The position numbers and the translations under genes were made by a program. A stretch of 64,000 nt of DNA from contig JANQFG010000037.1 of assembly GCA_028277985.1 (NCBI GenBank), positions 1-64,000 of the forward strand. Reading direction: 5' to 3'. The DNA is from a bacterium (lineage in GTDB: Bacteria > Desulfobacterota > DSWW01). Below, piece after piece: positions 53,722 through 62,942 of the stretch. Numbering within the stretch: the stretch's first letter is position 1; each line of letters begins with the position of its first letter. The notes beneath the pieces are model-generated. The model searched no databases. It worked only from the letters and a program-made list of their open reading frames with translations, and was not told the origin of the DNA.

Positions 53722-55125
53722 ATGAGACAGGCAAGGAAATTTGTCCGGAATGTATCGGTGTACGGTGCCCTTTCCGTATTGCTGCTATGGGCCCTCTCCG
53801 GTTGCTCGAGCGAATCCCCCCCGGCCTCGCCGAAGAAGCAAACCGAGACCGAGGGACACGGTCACACCGGGACGGAGCACCCCCGGGGTCACGACCACCC
53901 CCACGGAGGGCATGGGGAGGAGGGCCACGGGGAGAGGCTCTCCCTTTCGCTCGATGAAATTGCCGCGTTCCGGTGCGAGCACGAAGTGCCCGCGTATGAA
54001 TGTGCGTCCTGCAGGTATGAAGTGGGTGTGGTGAAGGTGTCCTCTTCGCTCGTCAAGGAAGATGCGGATGGTGGAGGCGGTCTCGTCCTGACTCGGCTCG
54101 TTGAAAAGACCGCGGTCACCGATGGCCTGACCGTGACGGGCGAGGTGCGGCTCAACGAGAACCGTGCCGTCCACATCAGCCCGCGCATTTCCGGCATCAT
54201 CGAATCGGTGAGGGTTGACATGGGGGCGTATGTCCGCCAGGGGGACGTTCTCTTCAATCTCAGCAGCGTGGAGCTCGGCAAGGCCTTGAGCGACTACGAG
54301 CGAAATCGTGCCCTCGCTTCCTTTTCCAGGAAGAACCTGGAGAGGGAGAGGTCCTTGTTCGATCGAAGAATCTCCTCCGAACAGGATCTGATCGATGCGC
54401 AGATGACCTTCGAGCAGCACAAGACGGAACGGGACGCGACCCGACAGACACTGGTGGTGCTGGGGCTCTCCGAAGAAGATCTGTCGTCCCTCGATCGAGG
54501 CGCGGGCAGCGCCCGAGCGGGAAGCCTGCCGGTTCGGGCCCCCCTGGAGGGAACGGTCATAGAGAAGCACGCCGTGGTGGGGGAACTCGTCGAGCCTGGA
54601 ACCGACGTGATGCTCGTTGCAGACCTCACGACCGTATGGGTGTGGGCGGACATCTACGAGCAGGACCTGCCCCATCTGATCCGGGCGCGCAGCCTGGGCC
54701 CGATACCGGTGAAGGTGCTCGTGCGTGCCTTTCCGGGACGGCCCTTCGAGGGGACAATCGACTACGTGGGCGCCACGATGGAGGAGAGGACCCGGACGGT
54801 GAAGGTTCGTGCGACGGTTGCGAATACGGACCGCCTCCTTCGGCCCGGTATGTTCTGCGAAATCCGGATCGGAATCGGTGCCGGGGAAGAGGCCCTGGCC
54901 GTACCCAGGATCGCCTTGTTGTCGGATGAAGGGCTCGACTTCGTGTTCACCCACTGGAAGGAGGACTACTATGTCCGACGCCCTGTGGAGACAGGCCGGG
55001 AATTCTCGGATCGCGTGGAAATCATCGAAGGCCTTGTCGAAGGCGACAGGATCGTGGCGGAGGGAGCCTTTCTGCTGAAATCGGATATCCTGCGCGAGAA
55101 GATGGGAGCCGGATGCGCGGATTGA
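53722..55125 (+). CDS. czcB: RND periplasmic adaptor CzcB
   Basis: 467 residues. A lipobox (ALSGCSS) anchors it. A His-rich tract (GHGHTGTEHPRGHDHPHGG) and the metal-binding-like CEHEVPAYECASCRYE come before the HlyD-like core with lipoyl/beta-barrel segments (HISPRISGIIESVRVDMGAY; RAPLEGTVIEKHAVVGE). It links CzcA to CzcC in the periplasm. ATG 53722 has GGAGAATCG upstream and is preferred; ATG 53698, overlapping the czcC stop, would add 8 residues. The His tract suggests Zn, Co, Ni or Cd capture. Confidence 0.9.
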   Translation: MRQARKFVRNVSVYGALSVLLLWALSGCSSESPPASPKKQTETEGHGHTGTEHPRGHDHPHGGHGEEGHGERLSLSLDEIAAFRCEHEVPAYECASCRYEVGVVKVSSSLVKEDADGGGGLVLTRLVEKTAVTDGLTVTGEVRLNENRAVHISPRISGIIESVRVDMGAYVRQGDVLFNLSSVELGKALSDYERNRALASFSRKNLERERSLFDRRISSEQDLIDAQMTFEQHKTERDATRQTLVVLGLSEEDLSSLDRGAGSARAGSLPVRAPLEGTVIEKHAVVGELVEPGTDVMLVADLTTVWVWADIYEQDLPHLIRARSLGPIPVKVLVRAFPGRPFEGTIDYVGATMEERTRTVKVRATVANTDRLLRPGMFCEIRIGIGAGEEALAVPRIALLSDEGLDFVFTHWKEDYYVRRPVETGREFSDRVEIIEGLVEGDRIVAEGAFLLKSDILREKMGAGCAD

Positions 55126-55173
55126 TGACTTCCATCGGACCATCGCTGACCCGTCCCTTTTGGAGATGAAATC

Positions 55174-58100
55174 ATGCTCGACAAGGCGAACCACTTCGTG
55201 TTGCATCACCGCCTGATTGTCATCATCGCAACGGTCGTTCTGGCGGGGGCCGGTGCCTACGCCTGGAAGATCCTGCCGATCGATGCTTTTCCGGACGTCA
55301 CGAACGTTCAGGTCATGATCCTGACCGAGGCGCCGGGCCTCGCACCGGTGGACGTGGAACAACAGATCTCCTTTCCTCTGGAATTGGCCATGCAGGGCTT
55401 GCCGGATGTGCGGCAGATACGGTCCCTGTCCAAGGCGGCCCTTTCGCAGGTTGTGGTCGTCTTCGAGGATCATGTGGACACCTACTTTTCCCGCCAGCTC
55501 GTGTTCGAGCGTCTTCAATCCGCCAGAGAGGCGTTGCCCGAATGGGCGGAACCGGAAATGGGGCCCATCAGTACGGGCCTGGGCGAGATCTACCAGTACA
55601 CTCTCGAGAGCCCGGAGCGATCCCCCATGGAGTTGCGCACCATCCAGGACTGGCTGATCGCGCCGCAGCTCAGGGCGCTTCCCGGGGTCAACGAGGTGAA
55701 CAGTTTCGGTGGATTCGTGAGACAGTACCACGTGCTCGTCGAGCCGAATCGGCTCCTCAAATACGGGGTCACCCTCCAGGACGTGTTGGAGGCGCTCAAA
55801 AAGAACAATGCGAATGCAGGCGGGAATTTCATTGTCAAGGGATGGGAACAGGCGTATGTCCGGAGCCTGGGTCTCATCGAAACGATCTCCGACATAGAGA
55901 ATATCGTTCTCGAAGCAGAGGACGGGACGCCCGTCTACCTCAAGGACGTGGCTGTGGTGAAGGCCGGGCCTGAAACTCGCCAGGGGGCGGTGACGAGGGA
56001 CGGCAAGGGGGAAGCGGTCGCAGGCATGGTGATCATGCTGAAGGGCGAGAACTCGAAATTCGTGGTGGACCAGGTCAAGAAGACCATTCCGAATGTCCAG
56101 GCCGGCTTGCCCAGGGACGTGAAGATCCTTCCCTTTTATGACCGGACGGCACTGATCCAGGCCTGCATAAGAACCGTGTCCGATGCCCTTCTTCAGGGAG
56201 GCGTCCTGGTCGTGATCGTCCTTTTTCTGTTTCTCGGTAACCTGCGGGCGTCTGCGATCGTCGCCCTCTCGCTTCCACTCACCGCTCTCGTCGCCTTTGT
56301 GCTGATGGGCTTACAGGGTGTAACGGCCAACCTGATGAGCCTCGGCGGCCTCGCCATTGCCATCGGTATGATCGTGGACGCCTCCATCGTCGTCTCCGAG
56401 AACATCGCGAGGCATCTGAACGAAAAGGCGGGGACCGAAGCGTCACAGGTCAAGATCGCTCTGGAAGCGGTGCAGGAGGTTGCGCGGCCCGTGCTCTTCG
56501 CCATCCTGATCATCGTCATCGTTTTTCTCCCTCTGTTCACGCTTGAGCAGATGGAAGGCAAGATGTTCCGGCCCCTTGCCCTTACGATGTGTTTTGCCAT
56601 GCTCGGCTCGCTGGCCGTCTCCTTCACGATCGTGCCGGTTCTCTGCTCCCTGTTTCTTCGAGGCCAAAGGGAAGCCGGGGACAACGCGATCGTGCGATTC
56701 TTCAAGAGGGGCTACCTGCCGTTGCTGTCGTTGGCACTGCGCCGACCCTGGATGACGCTCGTGGCGGCCGCGTGCGTGCTGGGCGCGTCTCTGCTGCTCG
56801 TTCCCTTTGTGGGCACGGAGTTCCTCCCGGCCCTCGATGAAGGTGCCATCGCGGTCAACGTGGTGCGGCTGCCGTCCGCTTCGCTGGAAGGTTCGATCGC
56901 GGTTGGAACCGAGATGGAACGCCGCCTCCTTGAGAAGTTTCCCGAGGTGGAAACCGTGGTGACCAAGACCGGAAGGGCCGAGATCTCGGAGGATCCCATG
57001 GGCCCGGAACAGAGCGACCTCTTCATCATGCTTCGCCCGAGAAAGGAATGGGGGACCGGGCGGGACAAAGGGGAGCTGACCGCTGCCATCCTGGAGGAGC
57101 TGAGTGGGATTCCGGGGCTGCGATTCTCTTTTTCCCAGCCCATTGCGCTCCGGGTCAACGAGCTGATCTCCGGAATCAAGAGCGACCTCGCGGTCAAGGT
57201 CTTCGGGCCGGACTTGGAGATCCTTCGGGAAAACGCGAACAGGATGGCGGCCGCCATCGGCGGGTTGGAGGGTGCCGAAGACGTCAAGGTCGAGCAGATC
57301 GCAGGGTTTGCCCAGGTGGAGGTGGTGGTGGACCGCAGGGCGATCGCCAGGCACAAGATCAACGTGTCGGATATCAACGAGGTTGTCGAGACCGCCGTGG
57401 GAGGCAAAGTCGCTACGACCGTGGTGGACGGACAGATGCGGTTCGCCGTGCTCGTCCGTTTTCCTGAAGAGAAACGAGGGGACCTGTCTTCCATCGACCG
57501 GATCCTGGTCCCGTCCCCCGAAGGTCCTCACGTACCGCTGGGGCAACTTGCAACGATCCGGGAGGTGGAGGCCCCGGCACAGATCAGCCGCGAGAACGGC
57601 ATGCGGCGCGTCGTAGCGGAGTGCAACGTCCGAGGAAGGGACATGGGGAGTTTCGTAGGGGAAGTGAGGGCGGCGATCGGCCCTATCGTGGAGAACCTTC
57701 CCTCCGGCTATTTCGTGGACTTTGGGGGCCAGTTCGAGAACCAGCAGCGCGCCATGCAGCGGCTGGCAGTCGTTGTGCCCGTGTCCATCCTGCTCATCTT
57801 CCTGATGCTCTTCTCCGCGTTTGACTCCATGCGGAGTGCCCTGCTCGTGCTCCTGAACCTTCCCTTTGCGCTGGTCGGCGGGATCCTGGCCATCTTTCTT
57901 GCGAAGATCAACCTCAGTGTGTCTTCCGTCGTCGGGTTCATTGCGCTCTTCGGCATCGCCGTGGAGAACGGAACGGTCCTGGTCGCTTTTTTCAACCAGC
58001 TCAGGGATCAGGGCATGGATGCTCTCGAGGCGGTGAAGAAAGGCTGCGAGCTCCGTTTCCGGCCTCTTCTCATGACCGCGCTGACGACTCTGCTCGGGTT

Positions 58101-58245
58101 GACGCCCCTCCTGATTGCGAGCGGCAGCGGTTCTGAGATCCAGCGGCCTCTGGCGGCGGTCGTCCTTGGCGGACTCGTCTCTTCGATGCTGCTGACCTTG
58201 ATCGTGCTTCCTGTTCTGTACTCTATCGTCGAATCGAGAAGGTGA
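55174..58245 (+). CDS. czcA: Heavy-metal RND efflux pump CzcA
   Basis: 1023 residues with 12 helices and two large periplasmic loops. HME-RND marks: PIDAFPDVTNVQV, EAPGLAPVDVEQQISFPLE and the TM4 proton-relay motif AIGMIVDASIVVSEN. That TM4 form (alanine after VD rather than glycine, no DFG) is nearer to CusA-type pumps than to the DFG-type Zn/Co/Cd class, while the adaptor looks like CzcB, so specificity is ambiguous. GGAGATG lies ahead of ATG 55174. It is last of the operon, 48 bases after czcB. Confidence 0.9.
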   Translation: MLDKANHFVLHHRLIVIIATVVLAGAGAYAWKILPIDAFPDVTNVQVMILTEAPGLAPVDVEQQISFPLELAMQGLPDVRQIRSLSKAALSQVVVVFEDHVDTYFSRQLVFERLQSAREALPEWAEPEMGPISTGLGEIYQYTLESPERSPMELRTIQDWLIAPQLRALPGVNEVNSFGGFVRQYHVLVEPNRLLKYGVTLQDVLEALKKNNANAGGNFIVKGWEQAYVRSLGLIETISDIENIVLEAEDGTPVYLKDVAVVKAGPETRQGAVTRDGKGEAVAGMVIMLKGENSKFVVDQVKKTIPNVQAGLPRDVKILPFYDRTALIQACIRTVSDALLQGGVLVVIVLFLFLGNLRASAIVALSLPLTALVAFVLMGLQGVTANLMSLGGLAIAIGMIVDASIVVSENIARHLNEKAGTEASQVKIALEAVQEVARPVLFAILIIVIVFLPLFTLEQMEGKMFRPLALTMCFAMLGSLAVSFTIVPVLCSLFLRGQREAGDNAIVRFFKRGYLPLLSLALRRPWMTLVAAACVLGASLLLVPFVGTEFLPALDEGAIAVNVVRLPSASLEGSIAVGTEMERRLLEKFPEVETVVTKTGRAEISEDPMGPEQSDLFIMLRPRKEWGTGRDKGELTAAILEELSGIPGLRFSFSQPIALRVNELISGIKSDLAVKVFGPDLEILRENANRMAAAIGGLEGAEDVKVEQIAGFAQVEVVVDRRAIARHKINVSDINEVVETAVGGKVATTVVDGQMRFAVLVRFPEEKRGDLSSIDRILVPSPEGPHVPLGQLATIREVEAPAQISRENGMRRVVAECNVRGRDMGSFVGEVRAAIGPIVENLPSGYFVDFGGQFENQQRAMQRLAVVVPVSILLIFLMLFSAFDSMRSALLVLLNLPFALVGGILAIFLAKINLSVSSVVGFIALFGIAVENGTVLVAFFNQLRDQGMDALEAVKKGCELRFRPLLMTALTTLLGLTPLLIASGSGSEIQRPLAAVVLGGLVSSMLLTLIVLPVLYSIVESRR

Positions 58246-58252
58246 TCGCTTG

Positions 58253-58299
58253 TTGACACCCGCCCTGTCTGCACCTACGCTGATTCCGCAACGCTTGCG
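58253..58299 (+). promoter_or_regulatory. Candidate promoter and small dyad before the SDR gene
   Basis: TTGACA (58253-58258), 17 bases and a weak TACGCT (58276-58281), followed by the dyad CCGCAA N3 TTGCGG (58285-58299) at the start-site region. Confidence 0.4.
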
Positions 58300-58341
58300 G
58301 AGCGGCAATCGAAAACCGTCTGGCATACACAGGAGGGAAGG

Positions 58342-59130
58342 ATGTTCGAGTTGTCCAGGTTCTCATTGGAAGGAAGAGTGGCCCTCGTCACCGGAGCAAG
58401 CCGGGGCATCGGGCATGCGACAGCGCTCGGGTTCTCCAGAGCAGGTGCGAGCGTAGCCATCACCAGCCGGAAACAACCCGATGTCGATGCGGTCGCGGAC
58501 GAGATCCGGCGGATGGGCGGCAGAGCCCTGCCCATCGCTTCTCACGGCGGCAGGATGGAAAACCATGCAGCGCTGGTGGATGCCGTGGTCAAGGAATTCG
58601 ACCGATTCGACATCCTGGTGAACAACGCGGCCACCTCCCCGGCCATGGCCTCCGTTCTGGATACGGAGGAGCGCCTCTGGGATACGATCATGAATGTGAA
58701 TCTGAAAGGCCTCTACTTCCTGAGCCAGGCTGCCGCGAAGGTGATGAAAAAGAACGGCGGAGGCAGAATCATCAACGTGACCTCGAGCGACGGGATCAAG
58801 GCTTCTCAGGGGAGAAGTGTCTATGCCATTTCAAAAGCGGCGGTTATCATGGCGACCAAGGCCTTTGCCGGCGAACTCGCTCGAGACAACATCCGCGTCA
58901 ATGCCATTGCACCCGGTGCGGTGGACACGAGACTGCTCAACAACATCTGGCTGAATCTTCCCGAGGATCAGCAGGAAACCATACGATCACAGATCGCCGA
59001 GGCCATCCCCCTGGGACACATCGGCGCGCCGGACGAGATCGTGGGCGCCATGATCTATCTGGCGTCGGATGCGTCCAGCTATCTGACCGGGCAGACGATC
59101 CTCATCGACGGCGGCGTTTCCGTCGGTTAG
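58342..59130 (+). CDS. SDR oxidoreductase
   Basis: 262 residues. TGASRGIGHA binds NAD(P), NNAA is the structural motif, Ser in NVTSSDG and YAISK are catalytic, and the C-terminus (SYLTGQTILIDGGVSVG) is the classical SDR end. Reduction or oxidation of an acyl/keto substrate, for example by FabG-like chemistry, is plausible; the substrate is unknown. It starts 96 bases after czcA and has its own candidate promoter. It is convergent with the C45-type gene, with 12 bases between stops. Confidence 0.9.
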   Translation: MFELSRFSLEGRVALVTGASRGIGHATALGFSRAGASVAITSRKQPDVDAVADEIRRMGGRALPIASHGGRMENHAALVDAVVKEFDRFDILVNNAATSPAMASVLDTEERLWDTIMNVNLKGLYFLSQAAAKVMKKNGGGRIINVTSSDGIKASQGRSVYAISKAAVIMATKAFAGELARDNIRVNAIAPGAVDTRLLNNIWLNLPEDQQETIRSQIAEAIPLGHIGAPDEIVGAMIYLASDASSYLTGQTILIDGGVSVG

Positions 59131-59142
59131 GTCAGGACCCTT

Positions 59143-61059
59143 TCACTCGACCATGCTCAGGGCAAAGCCCTCGGGGATCTCGCCGGTATGGGGGGCCATA
59201 TAGGCCATGAAGGTGTTCAGTCCGAGCATCTTGTTCAGGCCGGTCAGGTGACTCCGCCAGCCATAGATGCCGAGCATGTTCAGGATATCCTCGTAGCAGG
59301 ACAGTGCGAGCGTCCGGTTGCCGGTCAGGTCGGCCGCGATACCCATGTAATAGAGCGCCGCCGCCCGCTCGTTGTTCGCCTGGGTCCCGACGACGGTGCC
59401 ATCGAGACATTGCTCGAGCTGGAACATTCCTGCGTCCAGATCGGCCGTGCTCTCCGTGGCAATGCCCCTTCGCAGGAGGAATCTGGCTTCTGCCCGTCGG
59501 TATTTCGGTTCCTTTGGGTCGGCGATGCGTGCCGCTTCGAGATGGCCGAGTATGGTGTCCACATCCGTCTTGTCCACCTGGTAGGCCAGTTCGGCCGCCA
59601 TGTACGCGGCGAGGCCCGCCCTGTGGCTGTCATCGACCCAGGTATAGCCCGGGAGCACCGCCGGTGTGACCGATGGCGTTCCGCCATTCAACTCGGCCCA
59701 GAAATCATATCCCCTGTACGGGTTCTTGCACGCAGGCATCCCGCCCTCGCCCGACGCGACCCAGAAGAGACCCTGGGCCGGCAGGAAGACCACGGAGGTC
59801 ACGTTCGGTGAGCCGCAGACCACGTTGCCGCCGCCTCGCTCCCGCTTGACCTCGTCGATCATGTCCATGGAGTCGCTCATGAACTCGGCAACCTTCGCCG
59901 GATCGATACTGCCGTGATGTCCGCCCACGAGGGATTTCAGCCTCGAGAACCGGCCGTACACGTCCCGCATCTGGATGTTCAGCTTGGCGGCGATGTCCGC
60001 ATCGAACTGCACCGAGGACTGCGCGAAATTTGTCGTTACGAGGGTGCTGTCCTCCATCCCCCGGATCCCGAGCTTCTCGAAGGTGCCCTCGAACCCGAGG
60101 GCCTCACCCGTCTTGCCGTCTCCAACGCTCAGCCCGAAGGTCCCGCACCTGGGTTTCTCGGTCAGAAGGGTGACCACCTCGGGCAGGCTGCTCGTCTTGC
60201 GCATGATCTCGTTCTCGAAGATGGAGAAGGAGTATCCGTGAGGATCTGCGGGTGTGAAGACCATGAAATGCCCGCTCACGACCATGCCCACCTCGTTCAT
60301 GGCGGAATTGCATTTGAGCAGACCCGCGGTGGTGACCTTCACGTACCGGTGTGCCCCCGGGTAGTCGTAGAAGACGACTACTTGATGGTCGATCCACTGC
60401 TTCTGTCCTTCGTAGTCGGTGTTCCGCCCGAACACGAGCTCGCCGGTGGAGGTCGCCGGCCCGGATGCGAAGACCCCGCTGCACTCTCCCCCGCCGGTCG
60501 CTCCGTCGAGAAGGGTGATCATGTTGTAGTCGGACAGGAAGGAGGCCCGGAAGATGGTCTTGTAGTCGAGCCCGCTTCCGTCGGCAATGCCCTTCAACTC
60601 CTCGAGGTACTCGACAGGCGTCTCTCTCTCCATGGGGCCGAAGACTCTTCGGTCCGCCTCTTCGAGCTCGATGTCGATCATGGCCTGTGTCATGTATGCA
60701 GGCGGTTGTCCGTGATAGAGCGGGTCGGAGAAGACCTCGAAGGTTGGGCTGTTGATGCTGTCCTTGAGAAGGATTCCTTGCTGGTATCCGAGCTCGTAGG
60801 AAGTGGGACCGGTCAGCCGGACGACCCGAATGCTCCCCTCCCTGGGCTCCATCACGGCCGTGCCGAATCGGAGGACCCCGCCCCCGAGGTCTTCGAGCAC
60901 CGTGTTCTGGATTCGGTCGAGCACTTCCTGGTCCGGCAGGTAGTCGGTTCCGTCCGTCAACCCTTCCTCTTCGATCGGGAGCTCGCACGCCGCGAGTCCG
61001 AGGCAGAGCAGGGCTGTCAGCAGGGCCAAAGGAGATCTGATCTTTTTCCTAGTTGTCAT
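59143..61059 (-). CDS. C45-type (acyl-CoA:6-APA acyltransferase-like) lipoprotein with a TPR-like tail
   Basis: 638 residues, much longer than the usual 350 or so. Lipobox LAAC with Cys25. Ntn-hydrolase marks: the probable self-processing nucleophile Cys193 in GGGECSGVFA, VFGRNTDYEGQ and VVVFYDYPGAHRYV. After about residue 470, helical repeats resemble TPRs (LGHLEAARIADP, ALYYMGIAADLTGNRTLALS). It probably hydrolyses or transfers amide-linked acyl groups outside the cell membrane. An AGGAGG site precedes the start. It is alone on its strand. Confidence 0.8.
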   Translation of the reverse strand: MTTRKKIRSPLALLTALLCLGLAACELPIEEEGLTDGTDYLPDQEVLDRIQNTVLEDLGGGVLRFGTAVMEPREGSIRVVRLTGPTSYELGYQQGILLKDSINSPTFEVFSDPLYHGQPPAYMTQAMIDIELEEADRRVFGPMERETPVEYLEELKGIADGSGLDYKTIFRASFLSDYNMITLLDGATGGGECSGVFASGPATSTGELVFGRNTDYEGQKQWIDHQVVVFYDYPGAHRYVKVTTAGLLKCNSAMNEVGMVVSGHFMVFTPADPHGYSFSIFENEIMRKTSSLPEVVTLLTEKPRCGTFGLSVGDGKTGEALGFEGTFEKLGIRGMEDSTLVTTNFAQSSVQFDADIAAKLNIQMRDVYGRFSRLKSLVGGHHGSIDPAKVAEFMSDSMDMIDEVKRERGGGNVVCGSPNVTSVVFLPAQGLFWVASGEGGMPACKNPYRGYDFWAELNGGTPSVTPAVLPGYTWVDDSHRAGLAAYMAAELAYQVDKTDVDTILGHLEAARIADPKEPKYRRAEARFLLRRGIATESTADLDAGMFQLEQCLDGTVVGTQANNERAAALYYMGIAADLTGNRTLALSCYEDILNMLGIYGWRSHLTGLNKMLGLNTFMAYMAPHTGEIPEGFALSMVE

Positions 61060-61132
61060 CTTGGAAGCCTCCTTGTGTCACAAATTCCAAAAAGAGAAGG
61101 ACAGGGGTGGGACACCTTCGGGGATGAAGGGA

Positions 61133-61161
61133 GCTTAAGGGGAATGGCGCCTGCGTGTCAA
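61133..61161 (-). promoter_or_regulatory. Promoter of the C45-type lipoprotein gene
   Basis: Read leftward, TTGACA (61161-61156), a 17-base spacer and TTAAGC (61138-61133), 74 bases before the start at 61059. Confidence 0.45.
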
Positions 61162-61221
61162 CAAGAAATGGGAGAGAATGTAGAGTGAATGGGAAGAATC
61201 ATCCTGGGATCTCGACCCCGG

Positions 61222-61647
61222 TCAATAAAGGTATCCGGCAGCGTGCGCTCGTTCCGGATCCGGGAAGAGAGCCATGCCGGTTTTTAGGAGGCCGAAATCA
61301 AGCTTCTCGTAGAAACCTTCTTTACCGGGAACGGCATAGATGAGAACGGTTGTCCGATCGGGGAGGCGATCCAGAAGGGCCTGCATGATGGTTCTTCCGA
61401 TGCCCTGTCCCTGGACCTCCGGCAAGATCACCACATCATAGATGGCGGATTGGTACTCGCCATCCGAAATCGCCCTTCCGAATCCGACGAGGGCGTCCCC
61501 TTGCCACGCGGTGCACACGGCATAGCTGTTCTCGGAAGCGCGGCGCAGCTTGTCCGGTTTGCGCGTGCCAAGCGGTGCACGCTCAAAGATGCTGCATACA
61601 TCGTTCCAGTCCAATCCGGCCGTCCCGAATTTCAACTCGGTTCTCAT
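61222..61647 (-). CDS. GNAT-family N-acetyltransferase
   Basis: 141 residues. The acetyl-CoA loop is VQGQGIGRTIMQALLDRLP (Q-x-x-G-I-G form), with FYEKLDFGLL at the end, as in small-molecule or protein acetyltransferases. The ATG at 61647 overlaps the stop of the upstream GNAT by four bases, so translation is coupled. It is last of the four-gene cassette. The substrate is unknown. Confidence 0.85.
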   Translation of the reverse strand: MRTELKFGTAGLDWNDVCSIFERAPLGTRKPDKLRRASENSYAVCTAWQGDALVGFGRAISDGEYQSAIYDVVILPEVQGQGIGRTIMQALLDRLPDRTTVLIYAVPGKEGFYEKLDFGLLKTGMALFPDPERAHAAGYLY

Positions 61648-62102
61648 CTCTTCTTCACCATGATATCGACAGGGTTGCCTCGCCAGAGAGCCTTCTGCCA
61701 GAGCTCCCAACCGAGTCGCGAGTAAAGGGACTGCTGGTCGGTTGTGAAGAGATACAGAGTCTCAAATTCGAGAGACCACGCCTTGTCTTCCACTACCCGA
61801 CACAGTTGCGAGGCTACTCCGCGTCGTCGATGCTCCGGCCGGACAAAGACACCTCCCAGCCAGGGTGTCAGATCCTCCCTTCCTTCCAGATCGTGCACAC
61901 GGAGGGCCGCCATTCCGAGCGCTTCGTCACCGGAATGAGCCACCCAGGCGATGGGCAGTTCATCCTTGTTCAGATGGGACCGAAGCTTCGCGTTCCGGCT
62001 CTCCATGCTCTCCTCCGGCACGAGAGACCGATAATGTGCAACGATCGCAGGGGCGAGCGAGGAAAGGAATTCCGGACGATCTCGCAGATAGCTGACGTTC
62101 AT
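61644..62102 (-). CDS. GNAT-family N-acetyltransferase
   Basis: 152 residues. VRPEHRRRGVASQLCRVVED is the acetyl-CoA binding loop and LYSRLGWELW the C-terminal strand. Together with the next gene it is a tandem acetyltransferase pair, although the two are not close copies. It begins one base after the end of the DUF4824 gene, so the four genes 62939-61222 form one transcript. Confidence 0.85.
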   Translation of the reverse strand: MNVSYLRDRPEFLSSLAPAIVAHYRSLVPEESMESRNAKLRSHLNKDELPIAWVAHSGDEALGMAALRVHDLEGREDLTPWLGGVFVRPEHRRRGVASQLCRVVEDKAWSLEFETLYLFTTDQQSLYSRLGWELWQKALWRGNPVDIMVKKR

Positions 62103-62942
62103 CTACTTCTTCCCAAGAGGGTGGATCGACAGAATCCAAGGCTCCAGACGACGACCATAGGCCAGCTCCACTTCATAGCGGGGAGGTGCAGGGGTGTCAT
62201 CAGCCGATCTGCTTTTGGTCAGGATGGCGTCCAAGGCCCTCCGATGCTTGAGCGGAACGTGGATCGTTTCCATGCTCAACCTTGTGATATAGCCGAACAC
62301 CTTCCGCCCCTCGTCGTAGAGAGGAAGGGGCTCGATGAGGCCCTTTGCAATGATGAAACTCGTTCTGTCTTTGTATTTCTCTCTCAACGTTTCCCGGTCG
62401 AGTCCCGCGTCCACGGCGAAGAGGCGGGATTCGGCTATGGATTCGCGCTCCACTCTCCTCTCCGCTCTCACAATGTCTTCGCTGTGTGATTCGGTTGTTT
62501 CTCGCGCAAATGCCAACGCAGCCTCTGCCCTTCGTATTGCCTCTTCGTGCGGTTCGCCACCCTTTTCCAGCACGATGAGGACTTCTTTCGGGATGGGTTC
62601 CTTGTAATGGGTCGACTTGCTCTCCCGGCCGGGACCCACGTCGATGCGGAACCCCAGTTCCCTCAGTTTTGCGGCATTCAACCAGGCCGGGGATCTCCCG
62701 TACGGATAGTAGACGTCCTCCTCGTCCCTTTCCTGGGCCCGCCAGGCAAGCCGCAAGGTCATTCCGCTGTTCTCTTTCTGAACGGGGTAATAGAAGGGAA
62801 GCTCGCGTTCCGTGAGGGTCAATCGCGCCTCAGGCTCGCCACGTCGGTTGGAAGCGACCCCCAGGAGCACCACAAGGTTGGTTGCCAGAAGCACCAGAAG
62901 GGCGAGTGCAAACAGTCTGCGAGAAGACGGCAGCGTTTTCAT
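62103..62942 (-). CDS. DUF4824 family membrane-anchored protein
   Basis: 279 residues. One N-terminal helix (about 10-30, LFALALLVLLATNLVVLLG) anchors the protein; the rest is soluble (YYPYGRSPAWLNAAKLRELG; RLSMETIHVPLKHRRALDAI). The DUF4824 family has no proven function, and its pairing with a DUF2157 gene is a recurring arrangement. The ATG at 62942 overlaps the stop of the DUF2157 gene by four bases. Confidence 0.75.
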   Translation of the reverse strand: MKTLPSSRRLFALALLVLLATNLVVLLGVASNRRGEPEARLTLTERELPFYYPVQKENSGMTLRLAWRAQERDEEDVYYPYGRSPAWLNAAKLRELGFRIDVGPGRESKSTHYKEPIPKEVLIVLEKGGEPHEEAIRRAEAALAFARETTESHSEDIVRAERRVERESIAESRLFAVDAGLDRETLREKYKDRTSFIIAKGLIEPLPLYDEGRKVFGYITRLSMETIHVPLKHRRALDAILTKSRSADDTPAPPRYEVELAYGRRLEPWILSIHPLGKK

